The notes: generated from the sequence alone by a model not told the origin. DNA of 40,028 nucleotides from Patescibacteria group bacterium (GCA_018816815.1 JAHIVD010000019.1:1-40028), one strand, 5' to 3'; positions 21,783 to 29,078 are shown, counted from the stretch's first letter. Numbers and translations: made by a program.

Positions 21783-23096
21783 TTATTCAAGCTTATCTCT
21801 AAACTGATCATAGCTTGTAGGAATAACTTCATAGTTTCTGGTTTCATATGAATTTTCCTTTATAGTTATCTTTTGGTTTTCTTTTAGATCTTTTTTTAGA
21901 ACAACTCCTGGACCAACTAAAGAATTTTCTCCAATCCGTACTCCTGGCATGGTTGAAGCATTCACTCCAATTCTTACTCCAAATCCGCAAATCAAGCCTA
22001 ATTTATGCCGACTGGAATCAATTTTTTCTTTGCCTATTCTGATTGTGCGATTATCCAACCTTAAATTTGCTAAAACTGCGCCTGATCCCATACCAAAGTC
22101 CCCTTCTAAAACAGAATCTCCTACATAATTTGTATGAAACCAGGAATCTGCACCAATATAACTTCTGGTGATATCAGAATTAAAACCAGTCACACAGTCT
22201 TTTTCCAAAATAGATTCCCGTACAAAAGAATTATTACCAATAATGCAATTTTTCCCTATGAAGGCCGGACCTTTAACTATTGCTCCTTCAAATATCTTAA
22301 CTCCGTCCTCAACAACAATATTACCTTCTATTATTGCTTTATCTGATATTTTTGCAGTTTTAGAGATTCTACGTTTCAGTTTTGACAAAAGATAAGCTGC
22401 AGTATCCAAAATATGCCAAGGATATTTTAAAGGAACCCAAGCCCCATCATAATTTACAAACCTTAAATCTATTTTGTCTTTAATCATTTGATCCAAAGCC
22501 ACTTCATACCGGTCATCTTTTTCTGAAGATACTTTTTCCAGATACGAAACAAGGAGTTTGCCGTCTTTAAAGCAATCAACTACCAGTTTAACCAAATCAG
22601 AAGGTTCTTTGCCTTTTCCTGGCTTTTCCACTATCCCCTTTACTTTGCCGTTCCTTAGTGAAGTCGAAGAACTATTCCCATCCAGTCTTAAATAACCTCC
22701 GGGAAAGTATTTTTTGACCTTTAACCCTGTAACCACCACATCTGCTGATACTTTTAAAATACCCTGATAAACCGATTGGTCCAATACATCTTCGGCATTA
22801 ACCACCAAAATCTCCCCATCTAGCTCCTCTTTGGCAGAAAGTAAAGCATCAGCCATACCTGTAGGGTTTTTTTGAATAACAATTTTATAGGAAAGACCCA
22901 GATTTCTGGCAACACTTTCTACCCCGTCCTGGTTCCTGGAAGAAGCAATAATCACAAATTCCCCGTCTAAATTTTCTTTGATCTTTTTTAAATTATGGTA
23001 TAGCAGGGGTTGACCTAAAAAAGGGATCAAACACTTGTCAGTCTGAATCGGCCACATTCTCTTGCCTTCTCCTGCTGCTAAAACAATTATTTTCAT
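21783..23096 (-). CDS. Bifunctional sugar-1-phosphate nucleotidylyltransferase/acetyltransferase (GlmU-like)
   Basis: 437 residues. Residues 1-230 are a nucleotidyltransferase with the 'LAAGEGKRMWP' signature and a 'K' in 'TDKCLIPFLGQPLL'; about 245-430 form a left-handed beta-helix of hexapeptide repeats ('AIIEGNIVVEDGVKIFEGAIVKG', 'GENSLVGPGVVL'). This is the GlmU arrangement, which makes UDP-GlcNAc from GlcN-1-P, but the sequence is closer to the archaeal-type bifunctional enzymes, some of which use other sugars. The role is precursor supply for cell wall and surface glycans. No operon partner; the tRNA at 23215 lies upstream. Confidence 0.85.
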   Translation of the reverse strand: MKIIVLAAGEGKRMWPIQTDKCLIPFLGQPLLYHNLKKIKENLDGEFVIIASSRNQDGVESVARNLGLSYKIVIQKNPTGMADALLSAKEELDGEILVVNAEDVLDQSVYQGILKVSADVVVTGLKVKKYFPGGYLRLDGNSSSTSLRNGKVKGIVEKPGKGKEPSDLVKLVVDCFKDGKLLVSYLEKVSSEKDDRYEVALDQMIKDKIDLRFVNYDGAWVPLKYPWHILDTAAYLLSKLKRRISKTAKISDKAIIEGNIVVEDGVKIFEGAIVKGPAFIGKNCIIGNNSFVRESILEKDCVTGFNSDITRSYIGADSWFHTNYVGDSVLEGDFGMGSGAVLANLRLDNRTIRIGKEKIDSSRHKLGLICGFGVRIGVNASTMPGVRIGENSLVGPGVVLKKDLKENQKITIKENSYETRNYEVIPTSYDQFRDKLE

Positions 23097-23214
23097 ATTT
23101 ATGTTTCTGTCCTTCGATCTTTCCTATTCCGCACACTAGCACAAGACAAACTATAGTGAGGACCCATTTACAGTACTATTTTATGAATCCCGCATCAAGT
23201 GCAGATAGCGCTTG

Positions 23215-23288
23215 TAGCAGGGGTGGGGATCGAACCCACGACCTCTTCGTTATGATTGAAGCGCTCTAACCAACTGAGCTACCCTGCC
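23215..23288 (-). tRNA. tRNA with CAU anticodon (Met or Ile2)
   Basis: A complete cloverleaf: acceptor GGCAGGG/CCCTGCT (first pair G-U), D arm GCTC/GAGC, anticodon loop ATCATAA with CAT, T arm GTGGG-TTCGATC-CCCAC. The last pair of the anticodon stem is A-C. CCA is not encoded. A TACAAT lies 11 nt upstream (plus 23300-23305), so the 5' leader is only a few bases. CAU is used by initiator and elongator Met and by Ile2; it lacks the three G-C pairs of initiators. Confidence 0.9.
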
Positions 23289-23307
23289 TTACAGATCAAA
23301 TTGTACC

Positions 23308-23334
23308 AAAAAAGCCTCCTGATCTCCAGGAGAC
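23308..23334 (-). terminator. Rho-independent terminator of the toxin-antitoxin operon
   Basis: On the minus strand a stem of CTCCTG/CAGGAG plus flanking pairs with a 5-nt loop, followed by six U. It lies 36 nt after the toxin stop and directly upstream of the tRNA promoter. Confidence 0.75.
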
Positions 23335-23369
23335 TTTACTGTGTTACGGAGGTAAAATGCTGATAAAAC

Positions 23370-23645
23370 TTACTTTTTCCTATAAACTTCATTGTGAGTA
23401 CCCATCTTATAAAAATAGAGTTCGTCATCAGTTTCTGTATAGAGCATTCTAAAGTTTCTATTGATAGATATACTCCAGGTATTTTCAACTTTCCCAGTTA
23501 TTCTATGAAGTCTCAAGGATTTGATTTCAGGATTTTGTTGCAATAGATTTAATTGTTTAAGGATTTGTTTGTAGAACTTACTATCTCTTTTCTTAATCTC
23601 ATTTAACTGTTTAAGAATATCCGGGCTAAATTTTAAAGGCTTCAC
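23370..23645 (-). CDS. RelE/ParE-superfamily toxin
   Basis: 91 residues, basic. The pattern 'KFSPDILKQLNEIKKRDSKFYKQILKQL', 'LRLHRITGKVENTWSISINRNFRMLY' and 'YKMGTHNEVY' follows the RelE/YoeB/HigB fold: two helices, then a beta sheet with the basic residues that contact mRNA. The Arg-rich strand 'SINRNFRMLY' and the C-terminal 'GTHNEVY' are typical. It starts with GTG overlapping the antitoxin stop by 4 nt. Such toxins cut mRNA on the ribosome; ParE-like gyrase poisoning is the less likely alternative. Confidence 0.8.
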   Translation of the reverse strand: MKPLKFSPDILKQLNEIKKRDSKFYKQILKQLNLLQQNPEIKSLRLHRITGKVENTWSISINRNFRMLYTETDDELYFYKMGTHNEVYRKK

Positions 23646-23905
23646 AAATTATTAAGATACTTATCCAACTCAGCGGTACTATTGAATGTAACTGCTTGAT
23701 CTTTATTCTTTAAAGCTTTTTTATATGCTTTTATTGTTCTAACAGATGCTTCAAAAGTAGGATATTCCATATCTGCCACGTCTTTGAGTATTAAGTGTTT
23801 GATATATCCTGCCAAAGGCATACCAAATTTGCTGGCTTTACTTTCCAGAAAATCTTTTAGAACCAAGGGTAAATTTAGTTTGATTTGGGCTTGTTGAGTA
23901 ATCAT
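23642..23905 (-). CDS. Antitoxin of the RelE/ParE-type module
   Basis: 87 residues. An RHH-like N-terminus ('QAQIKLNLPLVLKDFLESKASKFGMPLAGYIKHLIL') is followed by an acidic/amphipathic C-terminal part that would bind the toxin. The gene precedes and overlaps the toxin gene (4 nt), the standard order. It is transcribed from TTGAAA-N17-TATGCT ending exactly 6 nt before the ATG, so the message is leaderless. The antitoxin presumably binds this promoter, but no clear palindrome is visible. Confidence 0.75.
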   Translation of the reverse strand: MITQQAQIKLNLPLVLKDFLESKASKFGMPLAGYIKHLILKDVADMEYPTFEASVRTIKAYKKALKNKDQAVTFNSTAELDKYLNNL

Positions 23906-23911
23906 GAACCT

Positions 23912-23940
23912 AGCATATCACCAATTTCAGGACTTTTCAA
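23912..23940 (-). promoter_or_regulatory. Promoter of the second toxin-antitoxin operon, leaderless
   Basis: TTGAAA (plus 23935-23940), 17-nt spacer, TATGCT (plus 23912-23917), then 6 nt to the ATG. Confidence 0.65.
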
Positions 23941-24171
23941 GGACTAAAGTAAGTAACCCTCTCTTGCGTAATGATTGAGCAAAAAACTTGGATGAAAGTT
24001 GAGGATAGTTGTATTGCGGGATTTGTACGATGATGGTTATAACATTACAGTTCTTATGGTTAAATTTAAACCAAATATACTTAGGGGGACATTTAACAAG
24101 CAAAATACAACTTCTTTACAAACAAACCTGCACGACACAGCTTTATGTATGTATAGTTTTTTCCAATGTCT
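23941..24171. other. Intergenic stretch without recognised features
   Basis: Part of a 311-nt gene-free gap. A frame of 68 codons on the plus strand has no promoter, ribosome binding site or recognisable sequence and runs into the tRNA terminator; I do not count it as a gene. Confidence 0.5.
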
Positions 24172-24203
24172 AGAAAAAAGAAAAATCCCGCATAAAGCAG
24201 GAT
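24172..24203 (-). terminator. Rho-independent terminator of the intron-containing tRNA
   Basis: On the minus strand ATCC-TGC-TTTAT-GCG-GGAT (one internal mismatch), followed by a U-rich tail (TTTTTCTTTTTTC). It lies 13 nt after the tRNA 3' end. Confidence 0.7.
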
Positions 24204-24216
24204 AATTTTCTTTTTG

Positions 24217-24476
24217 TTGCGGGGGTGGGAATTGAACCCACTACCTCAAGATTATGCACCTTTCCACATTACTGTAGGGGTAGGACTATATCATCATCCT
24301 TTGACAAACAAAGGGTGCCCAGCGTGTAGTCTCTACGGGGTCCTGATTTAATTAAGACTTCCCTCGGTATTGTCCTTAAAAGAAGGATTTCACCGATATA
24401 GCTAGGTTCTCTTCTAATAATTACTCATTAGAGGGCCCAATTTGAGCCTCGTGTGCAACCGTTACACTTCCCCGCA
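24217..24476 (-). tRNA. tRNA with CAU anticodon, interrupted by a group I intron
   Basis: Exons 24445-24476 and 24217-24256 join into a cloverleaf: acceptor TGCGGGG/CCCCGCA, D arm GTGT/GCAC with AACGGTT loop, anticodon stem CGAGG/TCTTG (two G-U pairs), loop CT-CAT-AA, T arm GTGGG-TTCAATT-CCCAC, discriminator A. The joined loop has the proper seven bases only if splicing occurs after U33, which gives anticodon CAU. Met versus Ile2 identity is unresolved. A TTGACA-N17-TACAAT promoter ends 6 nt before the mature 5' base, so transcription may begin at nucleotide 1. Confidence 0.88.
24257..24444 (-). ncRNA. Group I self-splicing intron in tRNA(CAU)
   Basis: 188 nt, no ORF. The upstream exon ends in U33 and the intron ends in G, as group I introns require. 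P1: exon GAGGCU pairs with intron GGCC(C)UC, with U-G at the splice site. Core elements are visible: 'ACCGAGGGAAGU' (P4/P5 region), 'GUAGAGACUACACG' (5' P7 side) and 'GAUAUAGUCC' (3' P7 side). The size and core resemble the small IC3-type introns of bacterial tRNA genes, but the insertion before the anticodon in a CAU tRNA differs from the well-known tRNA-Leu(UAA) site. Confidence 0.85.
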
Positions 24477-24482
24477 AGAAGC

Positions 24483-24511
24483 ATTGTAGCTTTCTTTCTG
24501 ATATCTGTCAA
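24483..24511 (-). promoter_or_regulatory. Promoter of the intron-containing tRNA
   Basis: TTGACA (plus 24506-24511), 17-nt spacer, TACAAT (plus 24483-24488). Exactly 6 nt separate it from the first base of the mature tRNA. Confidence 0.75.
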
Positions 24512-24653
24512 TCAAAAATTATTTAATAATGAATAATGAATAAAAATAATGAATTAATAGATTTAAGGATGAATTTAAAAATTAGAGTTCATGAAAACAA
24601 TGAACTACTTAATAAAATTAAAAGATTCACTTAGGTAAAAATGAGCAGTAGCG

Positions 24654-25004
24654 TTACTTGAAAAATACCTTTAACCAGCCTAACCAATTGGGTAATCTGA
24701 CTTCAGTTACTTGACTGGTACCAAGAACTGCTTTTATTTTTTCTGCAGGGATAACTACCACAGTCTCCCCTTTTTTAGAAAGCCCAAGCTTATTCCTGAT
24801 CTCCTCTTCTATAAATTCCTGTGACTTAACCTGAACAAGTTTATTTTTCAGCTGCTTGTTTTTAATTTCCAGCCTATAAACAGCATCTGCGGCCTCTGAC
24901 AATCTTTCCCCGGATCTGGTAGCCTCTATTATCTGGTTAATAAGATTAAAAACCATGAATAAAACTATTAAAATAACCAAACCAAATGTGATTTTTTTCA
25001 ACAT
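24654..25004 (-). CDS. FtsB/DivIC-like septum formation protein
   Basis: 116 residues: a short cytoplasmic start, one membrane helix (5-25), then a coiled coil (about 33-65, 'YRLEIKNKQLKNKLVQVK') and 'FIEEEIRNKLGLSKKGETVVVIP', the hallmark of the FtsB/DivIC family. The C-terminus 'PNWLGWLKVFF' is the form I associate with CPR members. FtsB bridges FtsL and FtsQ in the divisome outside the membrane. TATATT lies exactly 6 nt before the ATG. It is divergent from the Xer-type recombinase gene, and the two promoters share 85 nt. Confidence 0.8.
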   Translation of the reverse strand: MLKKITFGLVILIVLFMVFNLINQIIEATRSGERLSEAADAVYRLEIKNKQLKNKLVQVKSQEFIEEEIRNKLGLSKKGETVVVIPAEKIKAVLGTSQVTEVRLPNWLGWLKVFFK

Positions 25005-25010
25005 ATTTTC

Positions 25011-25016
25011 AATATA
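25011..25016 (-). promoter_or_regulatory. -10 element of the ftsB-like gene, leaderless spacing
   Basis: TATATT on the minus strand with exactly 6 nt to the ATG. Confidence 0.45.
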
Positions 25017-25052
25017 TTTAATTAGATTTAATCATTTTTTATATCCTTATCC

Positions 25053-25081
25053 TTGACAAATATAACCTATAACATTAAAAT
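25053..25081 (+). promoter_or_regulatory. Promoter of the recombinase gene
   Basis: TTGACA (25053-25058), 17-nt spacer, TAAAAT (25076-25081); the ATG follows after 8 nt, so the leader is one or two bases at most. Confidence 0.75.
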
Positions 25082-25089
25082 GTGTTCTT

Positions 25090-25953
25090 ATGGTTTCTTT
25101 GCGCGATACATATCAACAATTCTTAAATCACCTTAAAGAACGCTCCAGAGCTTCAGCTACTATCTTAGCTTATGGCAAAGATATTGATCAACTGGTCAGT
25201 TTTTTGCAGGATTGCGGCAAAACTGAACCCAGTCAAGTTGAAACTGCTGATTTGCAAAACTTTATGGATAAACTTGCCAAAGAAAACTATACTGCAAAAT
25301 CTGTTTCCCGGAAAACAAATTCCACTAAAACCTTTTTCAAATTCCTGAAAACTTCTAATTTAATAAACTCCAATCCTGCAGTTGGTTTGGAGCATCCAAA
25401 ATTTGAGAATAAACCACCTAGAATTTTAACAAAACTAGAGTACCGGAGTCTGCGGGATGCAGCCAGATCTGATACCAGAATATCTGCAGTCATAGAATTG
25501 CTCCTTCAAACCGGCATCAGGATTGGCGAACTAGCAAAGCTGCGGGTTGAAGATATTGATTTGAATAATTTAACTCTTCATGTCCCTTTATTTGAAGATA
25601 CCCGCGAAAGAGTAATACCACTCAACAAATCAGCAGCAGAATTAGTCAAAAATTATCTTCCGAAAAGGACAAAAACCCCAAACCATGCTTTATTTGTTAC
25701 TAAAACCGGAAGACCTCTGCTTATTAGAAATATCAGAACTGCAATTGACAGATACTTTAAAATAGCAGGGATAAAAGAAACCAAGGTTAATGATTTAAGA
25801 CATACTTGGGTAGCGTATCAGCTACAAGCAGGGGTTCCTATAACATTGGTATCAAAATTAGCAGGCCACAAAAGGCTTTCAACAACCGAAAAATATCTCC
25901 AATTCCTTCAAGGCAAAACCAGCGAAGGCAAAGTTAAGCTAGAAGAACTTTAA
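25090..25953 (+). CDS. Tyrosine recombinase, XerC/XerD-like
   Basis: 287 residues: SAM-like N-terminal core-binding domain (1-100) and C-terminal catalytic domain. Catalytic positions: R144 in 'TGIRIGEL', K205 in 'VTKTGRP', R237 in 'NDLRHTW', H260 in 'LAGHKRLST' and nucleophile Y269 in 'EKYLQF'. The His that normally opens the 'HxxR' box is Asn (N234). Size and lack of neighbouring phage genes suggest the housekeeping role of resolving chromosome dimers rather than an integrase; the FtsB-like gene next door fits a division context. An isolated integron-like or phage integrase cannot be excluded. Confidence 0.85.
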   Translation: MVSLRDTYQQFLNHLKERSRASATILAYGKDIDQLVSFLQDCGKTEPSQVETADLQNFMDKLAKENYTAKSVSRKTNSTKTFFKFLKTSNLINSNPAVGLEHPKFENKPPRILTKLEYRSLRDAARSDTRISAVIELLLQTGIRIGELAKLRVEDIDLNNLTLHVPLFEDTRERVIPLNKSAAELVKNYLPKRTKTPNHALFVTKTGRPLLIRNIRTAIDRYFKIAGIKETKVNDLRHTWVAYQLQAGVPITLVSKLAGHKRLSTTEKYLQFLQGKTSEGKVKLEEL

Positions 25954-25957
25954 AAAC

Positions 25958-26239
25958 TTAAACTGTATAAACTTCCATTCCTTCCTGTACTTCTTCATCA
26001 ACTTTTATACCAAAAGAGTCTCCTTTTTTTACCTCTTCCACTTCTTTATGGTCGATCTGTAAAGACTGAATACTTTGAGTAAACTCTTTTTCTCCTTTTT
26101 TAAATTTAATCTGCTGACCCACCTTTAGAGATCCTGAAGTTAAGTCCAAAACAGCCACGCTTATTTTATCGTAGTAATGTGTAACTTTACCTATTGGAGT
26201 TTTTATTTTTTCATCACCTCCAATCAAAAAACAAACCAA
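25958..26239 (-). CDS. EF-Tu domain 2-like (translation factor-like) small protein, start disrupted
   Basis: 'IGKVTHYYDKISVAVLDLTSGSLKVGQQIKF' is the beta-barrel II of translation GTPases, in the form of stand-alone small proteins (about 85 residues) found in many bacteria. The only in-frame start is TTG 26239 (or TTG 26227). A strong GGAGG with ATG at 26214 lies just downstream, but that ATG frame meets a stop after ATG-AAA-AAA. With one more A in the run of six, it would read M-K-K-I-K-T-P-I-G-K, the expected N-terminus. So either a base is missing here, slippage restores the frame, or TTG is used. The gene starts 12 nt after tRNA-Ile and may share its transcript. Confidence 0.7.
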   Translation of the reverse strand: MVCFLIGGDEKIKTPIGKVTHYYDKISVAVLDLTSGSLKVGQQIKFKKGEKEFTQSIQSLQIDHKEVEEVKKGDSFGIKVDEEVQEGMEVYTV

Positions 26240-26251
26240 AAATCAATTATG

Positions 26252-26324
26252 TAGGCTCGGCTGGACTTGAACCAGCAACCTATTCTGTATAAGAGAAGCG
26301 CTCTGCCAATTGAGCTACGAGCCT
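26252..26324 (-). tRNA. tRNA-Ile with UAU anticodon
   Basis: 73 nt: acceptor AGGCTCG/CGAGCCT (7 perfect pairs), D arm GCTC-AATTGGCA-GAGC, anticodon stem CTTCT/AGAAT with a C-U mismatch at the first pair, loop CTTATAC giving TAT, T arm GCTGG-TTCAAGT-CCAGC, discriminator A. CCA is not encoded. UAU reads AUA directly, a rare arrangement in bacteria, which normally use CAU modified by TilS. The promoter lies 8 nt upstream. Confidence 0.85.
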
Positions 26325-26332
26325 GTAAGGAT

Positions 26333-26361
26333 ATTATACAAGGATAAAGTCTAAAGTTCAA
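26333..26361 (-). promoter_or_regulatory. Promoter of tRNA-Ile(UAU)
   Basis: TTGAAC (plus 26356-26361), 17-nt spacer, TATAAT (plus 26333-26338). Eight nt to the mature tRNA 5' end, so the leader is one or two bases. Confidence 0.65.
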
Positions 26362-26392
26362 AATACAAAATGATAAATTGCAGTTTAAACTA

Positions 26393-28735
26393 TTACAACC
26401 TGGATCTTAATACTATATCTGCTTCCACCTGAAGGGCATCTCTACCATATTTTAAGCGGGATAATTCTCTGATCGTCTGACCGATTTGAGGATTTAACAT
26501 GGCTTTCCATTTTTTCATATCTTTAGTTGTATCCAAGGAAAAAGGCACAACCGGTTCACCGTTAACAATAGTTTTAATATAGGTATGAGGGGATTCAATA
26601 TTTACCAAATCTGCCTCTGAAAAAGTAGGTGCAAATTCATGCTGCAGGTAATTGGCATCAGTTATGCCCACCCTAAACCCGATAATTGTACCAACGTTTC
26701 CAAAAACAGCGTTTTTCAAATCCTCACCTATCTGACCGATAAATTGGTTAGCCACAATTAAGTTTAATCTATATTTCCTGGCCTCAGAAAGAATATCTGC
26801 AAATGTATCGGTAGCGAAATTTTGAAACTCGTCAACATAAAGGTAAAAATCCCGCCTTTGCTCCATTGGTGTATTGGAACGTGACATGGCAGCAGCCAGC
26901 AGTTTAGGAACTAAAATTAACCCCAGGAAATTAGAGTTTTCCTCCCCTATTCTGCCTTTTGACAAATTCATAATTAATATTTTTCCTTCGTCCATAACTT
27001 TGCGCAGATCAAATGAGGATTTTGATTGACCAATAATATTCCTCATCATTTTATTAGTAACAAATCGACCGAATTTAGACACTGTATAATCTAAAACTTC
27101 TGATTTATGGAAATCTGTGGTTTGAGCAATCTGATCTGTCCAGTAACGCTTCACAACCGGATCAGTAACTCTTGGCAGGAGTTCTTTGACAAAATTGGCA
27201 TCAGTCATAATTCTGACAACCTCCACAAAAGTAGCGCCTGGCGAGCTCATTGCTGTTAACATGGCATTCCTGACACCATGTTCAAATCGCGGCCCAATAA
27301 TTCCTGTTTTATTAGGATCAAAAAGTTTGTACATAAGTCCTATTATCGAAGCTACAACAAAGTGTTTTTGTTCTTCAGCATAGGCTTCCAACATATTTAA
27401 TCCAAAAGGCCGGGTCGTGTCCGAGGGATCAAAATAAATCACATCCTCAGCTCTTTGAGGTGGAATTAACTGCAGCAACTCTTCTGCAGCATCTCCGTGA
27501 GGATCAATAAAACATAAACCTTTACCTGCCATGATATCCTGCAACATCAAGGTCTTAAGTAGTTCTGACTTTCCTGTACCAGTTCTACCGATAATATACA
27601 TATGCTTTCGCCGATCATCTTCTGAAAGGTAAACCGGCCTGTCTACGCCGCGGAAAACAGATCTACCTAAAAATAAGCCACTGCTGGGAATCTTTTCCGG
27701 GGCCGGAGCCCGTTTTGATGAAAGCCAGCTAATGTAAGGTGTTTCAATAGACTTATTTGGAAAATGAAAAATAGAAGCCAGCTCATCAGGTGTTAGAACC
27801 GAAAGCTTAGTAAATCTGGGCATATAACGATAAATAAAATCAGTTAAAAACCCTTTTTTAGAATACACTTTAGCACTGGTGAATGAATTATACGGCCCGC
27901 TAAATTGCTCAAAGGCTGTTTTGATATTGGCCAGATGAGCTTTAGCAGCTGCTTCGGAAGTACTTGAAGTAACAATCCGTAAACTAATATCAAACCCTGG
28001 CTTAGCGATCTTACCCTCAACTGCTTCTAGTTCCTTGGCGTCAGGAGGCGGTTTGGGATTTTTTTCATCCCCTGGCTCTTTTTGTTTTTTCAGCCATTTT
28101 TTAGCTAAATCCTTCCAGGTATTATTTGAAGGCGAAAGCATAAGCTGCACTGCTACTCCCTCGTTTGTCTGCATCTTGGCAAAAGCCGAAGTTAAAGCTG
28201 AAAGAGGATCTGTGGGTAAATCGCGGAAGGTTTTTACTGGAAAATAATCCGCATTCTTTAGTTTCAACTGAACAAAAGCTACCTCCCCTGTCTCGGAAAA
28301 GATATTATATTCCGGAACCTCCTTAATTTCAGCATCAGGATACGCACCGTGAATCTGTTTTTCAATTAAATCCTGATGCTGTTTATAACAAGCCACAAAA
28401 AATCTGATCGATTCATGTAAAGCTACAATCTCAAAAGATAAATGTGGTTGCGGTTTCAAAACAGCCAGCATCCCTCCGGATTTCCGCAACGAAGCAAGAG
28501 TAGCAAAAAGCTGTTCAATTGCATCTATTTTAATTTCATTTCCTCTTGGAACTTTGATTTGCAAAAGCACTAACTGCAGCGACAACTTTTCTCTATCCCT
28601 GTACTTAATCCAATCCACTAAATATTTACGTAAAAAAAGGAAAATACCAACTAGTAACAACAGCAGCCCTAAAACTACAATTACGGCTACAGCCAAACCC
28701 ATAAAATCTATTCCGTTTGTTTGAGTAACTTCCAT
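26393..28735 (-). CDS. Membrane-anchored VirD4/TraD-like ATPase (HerA/FtsK superfamily)
   Basis: 780 residues. One N-terminal membrane helix (13-35), an alpha/beta domain (50-300) with a charged Pro-rich linker (about 215-240), then a RecA-like motor domain: Walker A 'GRTGTGKS' (383-390), 'CFIDPHGDAAEELL', Walker B in 'FYLYVDEFQNF', and 'NQFIGQIGEDLKNAVFGNVGTIIGFRVG'. This is the layout of type IV coupling proteins and related DNA or protein pumps with TraM/TraD-like domains, widely kept in CPR genomes. It probably forms a hexamer at the membrane that moves DNA or protein; no relaxase or T4SS scaffold gene is in the window. The 107-codon gene upstream ends 7 nt before it. Confidence 0.8.
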   Translation of the reverse strand: MEVTQTNGIDFMGLAVAVIVVLGLLLLLVGIFLFLRKYLVDWIKYRDREKLSLQLVLLQIKVPRGNEIKIDAIEQLFATLASLRKSGGMLAVLKPQPHLSFEIVALHESIRFFVACYKQHQDLIEKQIHGAYPDAEIKEVPEYNIFSETGEVAFVQLKLKNADYFPVKTFRDLPTDPLSALTSAFAKMQTNEGVAVQLMLSPSNNTWKDLAKKWLKKQKEPGDEKNPKPPPDAKELEAVEGKIAKPGFDISLRIVTSSTSEAAAKAHLANIKTAFEQFSGPYNSFTSAKVYSKKGFLTDFIYRYMPRFTKLSVLTPDELASIFHFPNKSIETPYISWLSSKRAPAPEKIPSSGLFLGRSVFRGVDRPVYLSEDDRRKHMYIIGRTGTGKSELLKTLMLQDIMAGKGLCFIDPHGDAAEELLQLIPPQRAEDVIYFDPSDTTRPFGLNMLEAYAEEQKHFVVASIIGLMYKLFDPNKTGIIGPRFEHGVRNAMLTAMSSPGATFVEVVRIMTDANFVKELLPRVTDPVVKRYWTDQIAQTTDFHKSEVLDYTVSKFGRFVTNKMMRNIIGQSKSSFDLRKVMDEGKILIMNLSKGRIGEENSNFLGLILVPKLLAAAMSRSNTPMEQRRDFYLYVDEFQNFATDTFADILSEARKYRLNLIVANQFIGQIGEDLKNAVFGNVGTIIGFRVGITDANYLQHEFAPTFSEADLVNIESPHTYIKTIVNGEPVVPFSLDTTKDMKKWKAMLNPQIGQTIRELSRLKYGRDALQVEADIVLRSRL

Positions 28736-28742
28736 TATGCTG

Positions 28743-29066
28743 CTATACTGCTTTTTTCATTGATACCAATTTTTGTTTTAACCTTCTGGCAGCAGCAATT
28801 ATAATCGGAGCATTACCTTGTGCAGTCCGTATGCGGGCAGTTTCACCTGCGCCTCCAACTTGTTCATCAAATGTGCTTCCTACAACATGCACAGTATCCT
28901 CCATTGCCTCTTCAATCCCTTTTAGCGGAGAGTTATCGTCTGGGTCCACTTGCGCTGCAGTAACCGGATAACCAGCTTGAGTGGAATAATCAGCAACCTT
29001 ATTATGTAACCTTTTCTCTTGATGTTCTTTATGCTGTAAAACTTTTACAGGAGCAGGTGCTGTCAT
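28743..29066 (-). CDS. Small hypothetical protein in operon with the VirD4-like ATPase
   Basis: 107 residues, soluble. Basic start ('VLQHKEHQEKRLHNK'), acidic middle ('DPDDNSPLKGIEEAMEDT') and a basic C-terminal helix ('AARRLKQKLVSMKKAV'). No family recognised. A GATAAT lies exactly 6 nt before the ATG and the ATPase gene follows after 7 nt, so it is the first gene of that operon and may be an accessory or substrate-adaptor of the pump; that is inference from position only. Confidence 0.65.
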   Translation of the reverse strand: MTAPAPVKVLQHKEHQEKRLHNKVADYSTQAGYPVTAAQVDPDDNSPLKGIEEAMEDTVHVVGSTFDEQVGGAGETARIRTAQGNAPIIIAAARRLKQKLVSMKKAV

Positions 29067-29072
29067 AAATAC

Positions 29073-29078
29073 ATTATC
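29073..29078 (-). promoter_or_regulatory. -10 element of the ATPase operon, leaderless spacing
   Basis: GATAAT on the minus strand with exactly 6 nt to the ATG; a TTGGCA lies 19 nt further upstream. Confidence 0.5.

Noticed and set aside
23999..24205. A 68-codon plus-strand frame upstream of the intron tRNA
   Set aside because: No start signals or family resemblance, and it runs through the tRNA terminator.
24217..24476. Two separate tRNA-like halves or a degenerate tRNA
   Set aside because: The halves join into a full cloverleaf once the group I intron is removed, and the intron core is recognisable.
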